Of a stretch of 64,000 nucleotides of DNA, positions 59,141 through 64,000 are shown in pieces. Under the pieces are notes generated by a model. The model saw nothing but the letters and a program-made list of their open reading frames with translations, was not told where the DNA came from and did not search any database. This DNA is from Panicum virgatum (taxonomy: Eukaryota > Streptophyta > Magnoliopsida > Poales > Poaceae). A program made the position numbers and the translations under genes. The first letter of the stretch is position 1. Each line of letters opens with the position of its first letter. The stretch covers positions 41,459,674 to 41,523,673 of the forward strand of contig NC_053142.1 in the NCBI RefSeq assembly GCF_016808335.1. Direction: 5' to 3'.

Positions 59141-60043
59141 CCACCTATGAGCCGTAGATCCCTTTGATTACTCTGCTAATTGCACTCGCTAAAAAGATGC
59201 TGAGCATTATGCGCACTTGGTACGGCACATACGATAAGAGACCGCAGTTGATCGATTTTTTAGGACGTGACCTGCTCCCCGTTCTGTACAGTGGTACATG
59301 TACGAAACGACTTTATATTCTTGTTCGGCTGGTTGTGGCTGATGCTGATTTATTGTACTGGCTGGTGGCTGATGCTGATTTAGTGTAATAGAAAAACACT
59401 GCCGCTGGTTGCCAGCAAAACAAAATGCATCACTAGACTATAATTTGGCTGTGGCTAGTGTAAAATTGGATTTTGCATCTCAGTATTGATTTATCTTTTC
59501 TTTTTGTTTCTGAGATAATGCAGGAGCCTTTTCGGCTTTTCCTCGCTAGAGTTGCACGATAAGCATGATTAAAGAGTGAACATGCGATTAGGCGGTATAA
59601 ACGGCATCACCCAATGGGTCAGGCCAGGCATGGTCCTGTTTCTTTGCGTGATTGGGACACTGGGTCGCAGGACTCGCAGCACCAAGAAGGGATGGTGACA
59701 GATGGGTCCCATGTAGTCCCAAAGGGTTGCAGCATGGTCCCGCGCCCCGGGCCCAAACGTCTTCGAATGCTCCGATGCATTCGGCATTTCAATACAGCGA
59801 TCACTTCACTTTCGGTAGTACTTAGGTTTAATTAAAACCAATAGCTTTATATTCCCAATTATAAATAATTTATTTGTTTACGGCACACTTTTATTTTTAG
59901 TATTTCCATTTGCAAGCATCAATTATAGATCATATTCACATTTTTTTTACCTCAGCCGCTTATTATTAAGATATCACAACAAACACGTTAGTTTATGAGG
60001 TTTGCATGAGGTGCCGTGGACCACTCAGCTTACTATTCACTCA
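59141..60043. other. Intergenic, nothing identified
   Basis: AT-rich spacer. Apart from a 30-bp tandem duplication at 59329-59387 no feature or credible open frame is seen. Confidence 0.4.
59329..59387. repeat. Two-copy tandem repeat of about 30 bp
   Basis: CTGGTTGTGGCTGATGCTG and CTGGCTGGTGGCTGATGCTG head two adjacent units that both end in GATTTA-TGTA. Minor local duplication. Confidence 0.75.
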
Positions 60044-60295
60044 GAGCAAGTATTAAGGAAGGCGTGAAGCCGGTGAAATCCGACGTGGGATAGAGAGAAA
60101 TTAGGAGAGAGAAAGGAACGAGCGTTTCGCGAGACGCCGAGCGGAAGCGGGCGCAGAGGTCTCCTATTGGCTGTACTGCTTGCCTGCTCGCCGCTTATTG
60201 GGTGCTGGTGCATGCACCGCTTGCTACCGCAGCATTAAATGCTGGCCACGCCAGCTTCTTTTCGCCCGTTGCCGCCGCAACCATAACCTTTGCTC
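60044..60295. mobile_element. Tourist-type MITE, GAGCAAG family, copy 2
   Basis: A 252-bp element starting GAGCAAGTATTA and ending TTTGCTC, flanked by TCA on both sides (60041-60043, 60296-60298). Shared inner motifs with 8640-8907 include TCCGACGTGG, GCGAGACGCC, AGCGGAAGC, CTCCTATT and TTCTTTTCGCCCG. A Stowaway element starts 9 bp after its end. Confidence 0.78.
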
Positions 60296-60304
60296 TCAGT
60301 ACTA

Positions 60305-60538
60305 CTCCCTCTGTCCCTTTTTAACTATCGCCGTTGGTGTGCGTGCTACAAATTTGACTTAATTTGTAGAAAATACGTGTAATATTTGTAACTTCAAATA
60401 AATTTATTAAAAAACTAGATTTAAAGATTTTTCTAATGATACTAATTATGTACCATAAATATTAATATTTTTAATATACATTTAGTCAAAGTTGTTTTTT
60501 GGGAAACGAAAGCGACAGTTATTTAAGGACGGTGGGAG
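60305..60538. mobile_element. Stowaway MITE
   Basis: Starts CTCCCTCTGTCCCTTTTTAA and ends with the inverse TTAAGGACGGTGGGAG, flanked by TA (60303-60304, 60539-60540). These are typical Stowaway termini and a typical TA duplication. Confidence 0.88.
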
Positions 60539-60713
60539 TATATATGTAGTATATGACATCTATTTAAGAAATATGTCCTCCCTTCAATTACGATTAAGTG
60601 ACGTATTGGGTTATTTTAAGTCAATTATTTAAAATTTGGTTGCATATTTGTTTCTTATGTGTTGACAAGTTTATGTATTAAAAACATACAAGTAGTTTGT
60701 CTTTAGAGTATAC

Positions 60714-60730
60714 CTTTTCTTTTGAAGCAA
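60714..60730 (-). repeat. 17-bp micro-insertion with 16-bp target duplication
   Basis: TGTCTTTAGAGTATAC is perfectly repeated at 60698-60713 and 60731-60746. On the minus strand the insert reads TTGCTTC then AAAAGAAAAG. It fits the other micro-insertions, with an interrupted A run. Confidence 0.65.
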
Positions 60731-60746
60731 TGTCTTTAGAGTATAC

Positions 60747-61881
60747 TCATTTCTTAGTAAAACGACACTTGCACTACAACTCTACAACAACTGATAACTG
60801 TTTTCCAATACTCAGGATTTTTTTTGATAAAAGAACAACCAAGGACCAAAGTGGACAAAGCTGCGTGATTAGTGAAAGTGAACCGGAGATTAGAGGCTGG
60901 AAACACTGCTTTAGGGGCGTACTCCAGGCCTATAGCAAACTATAGCGGCCCACGCGTGGCCCCCTTTCTCTGCATGTTCCCTTATTTTCTAAAGGTGAAA
61001 CGGGAAAAAAAAGGCAAGCGAAACAAATACGCCGCCCCCACCTTCGACTCCAAGCAGAGCTCCACAACAGTTACCACGCCTTTCGCTTTTTCTTTTGTCC
61101 TCCACTCCACTTCCCCTCCTCACGAGAGGAGAGAGAGTGCGTGCGAGTGCGGAGTTACTCGGGGACTGGTACAAGCGAGCAGTCGACGCCAGTGAGCGGC
61201 GGTGGAGGCGAGTGGAGGATTGGGAGCCAAGAACACGGAGCGCCCCGGGATCTCCGCTCCCCCCCCCCCCCGATTCGAGGTGCTTCTTTCTCTCGTTTTG
61301 GGTAAGCTTCTTGGGCCGGTGTAGTTCTTGTTTTCATGGGGATGGTTTCCGCTCGTCTTCGTTAGGTTTTTTCTCTCTGTGATGTTTGTGTGCGGGAAAG
61401 ATCTGAATGCGGGTCGGGTGCATTTCCTGGTAGCAAGTGGGGCATTCGGGTGTGGTTCTTGGGATTTTGCCGCGGTGGGGGAGTAGTGGGATTTAAGCAA
61501 CGTAGGCGTAATTTGGTGGGTTGTTGTTTTCGCAAGAGAGTAATGTCTAATCCGGTGGATTGAACGGCACCTTTTGTGTTTCGACAGGGTGGAGTTCGTC
61601 CTACTTCCGGGAGTTGCTTCGCTTGGTGCTGAGCAGAATTAGCGCGGAAGCAGGTTGGATTTTTGGAACTCTTTGGATTGAAGGGAAATCTTGGTTTCCT
61701 TCAGCAACTTAATCTTTGTCCTTCGTTTTTAAACAATTAAATCTTTGTGCTGTTTGTAGGTGGAGTGCTCTCTGCACTGAAATCTGATCACCCCGGGTGC
61801 CAGGGAGAGAATTGCTTGGGAATTCACCAAGAAGCGACCGAATCTTTGCAGGTGCTTGTGCACTTGTTATGCTGAGACTGA
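60747..61881 (+). other. Promoter and 5' UTR of the AGC kinase gene
   Basis: From about 61.0 kb the sequence takes on the CT-rich, then GC-rich look of a plant 5' untranslated region, with a run of about twelve C at 61260. GT-rich and pyrimidine-rich stretches between 61.29 and 61.76 kb suggest one or two introns in the leader, common in this kinase group, but the exact borders are not certain. Confidence 0.45.

Positions 61882-64000
<2,119 letters not shown>

Overview
This is nuclear DNA of a grass (Poaceae, probably panicoid). Split genes with GT-AG introns, GC-rich 5' ends of genes, and many Tourist, Stowaway, hAT, Helitron, SINE and LINE insertions all point that way. No bacterial, organellar or viral genome features and no CRISPR array were seen. 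The species cannot be fixed from the sequence alone.

Layout. 1-3.3 kb: 5' part of a WRKY12-like transcription factor gene (minus strand; the zinc-finger exon is not in the window). 3.3-10.6 kb: intergenic, with four Tourist-type MITEs, a (TC)33 microsatellite and an unexplained GC-rich island. 10.7-13.9 kb: a nine-exon ELMO-domain gene (minus). 14.9-20.5 kb: a five-exon, probably plastid-targeted protein gene of the DUF3598 type (minus), with a Helitron-like element and a SINE in its fourth intron and three possible alternative terminal exons downstream. 24.5-25.6 kb: a classical arabinogalactan protein (plus). 26.9-30.4 kb: two uclacyanin-type phytocyanins in tandem (minus). 32.4-33.6 kb: a short BAHD-like acyltransferase lacking the catalytic histidine (minus). 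36.1-39.2 kb: a complete eight-exon Rab1/RABD2 GTPase (plus). 39.6-52.3 kb: a tandem segmental duplication carrying an uncharacterised small gene (intact copy at 41 kb, broken copy at 49 kb), enlarged by a Helitron, a 3.1-kb solo LTR, a truncated LINE and a hAT MITE nested in the LINE's target duplication. 52.5-53.8 kb: a PORR-domain organelle RNA-binding protein (plus). 61.9-64.0 kb: the 5' part of an AGC-VIII protein kinase (plus), cut by the window end.

Gene models were built by splicing by eye. For ELMO, DUF3598-type, both phytocyanins, BAHD, Rab and the 41-kb gene, the summed exon lengths are exact multiples of three, which supports the boundaries. The genes are unrelated housekeeping, cell-wall, trafficking and signalling functions; nothing suggests a co-regulated cluster apart from the phytocyanin pair and the duplicated small gene.

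The most unusual signal is a dispersed class of insertions only 15-19 bp long. Nine clear cases are seen, each flanked by a 10-16 bp target-site duplication, and most consist of a few bases ending in TC followed by an A run. They look like the shortest products of target-primed reverse transcription by a LINE whose 3' end is also present in the window.
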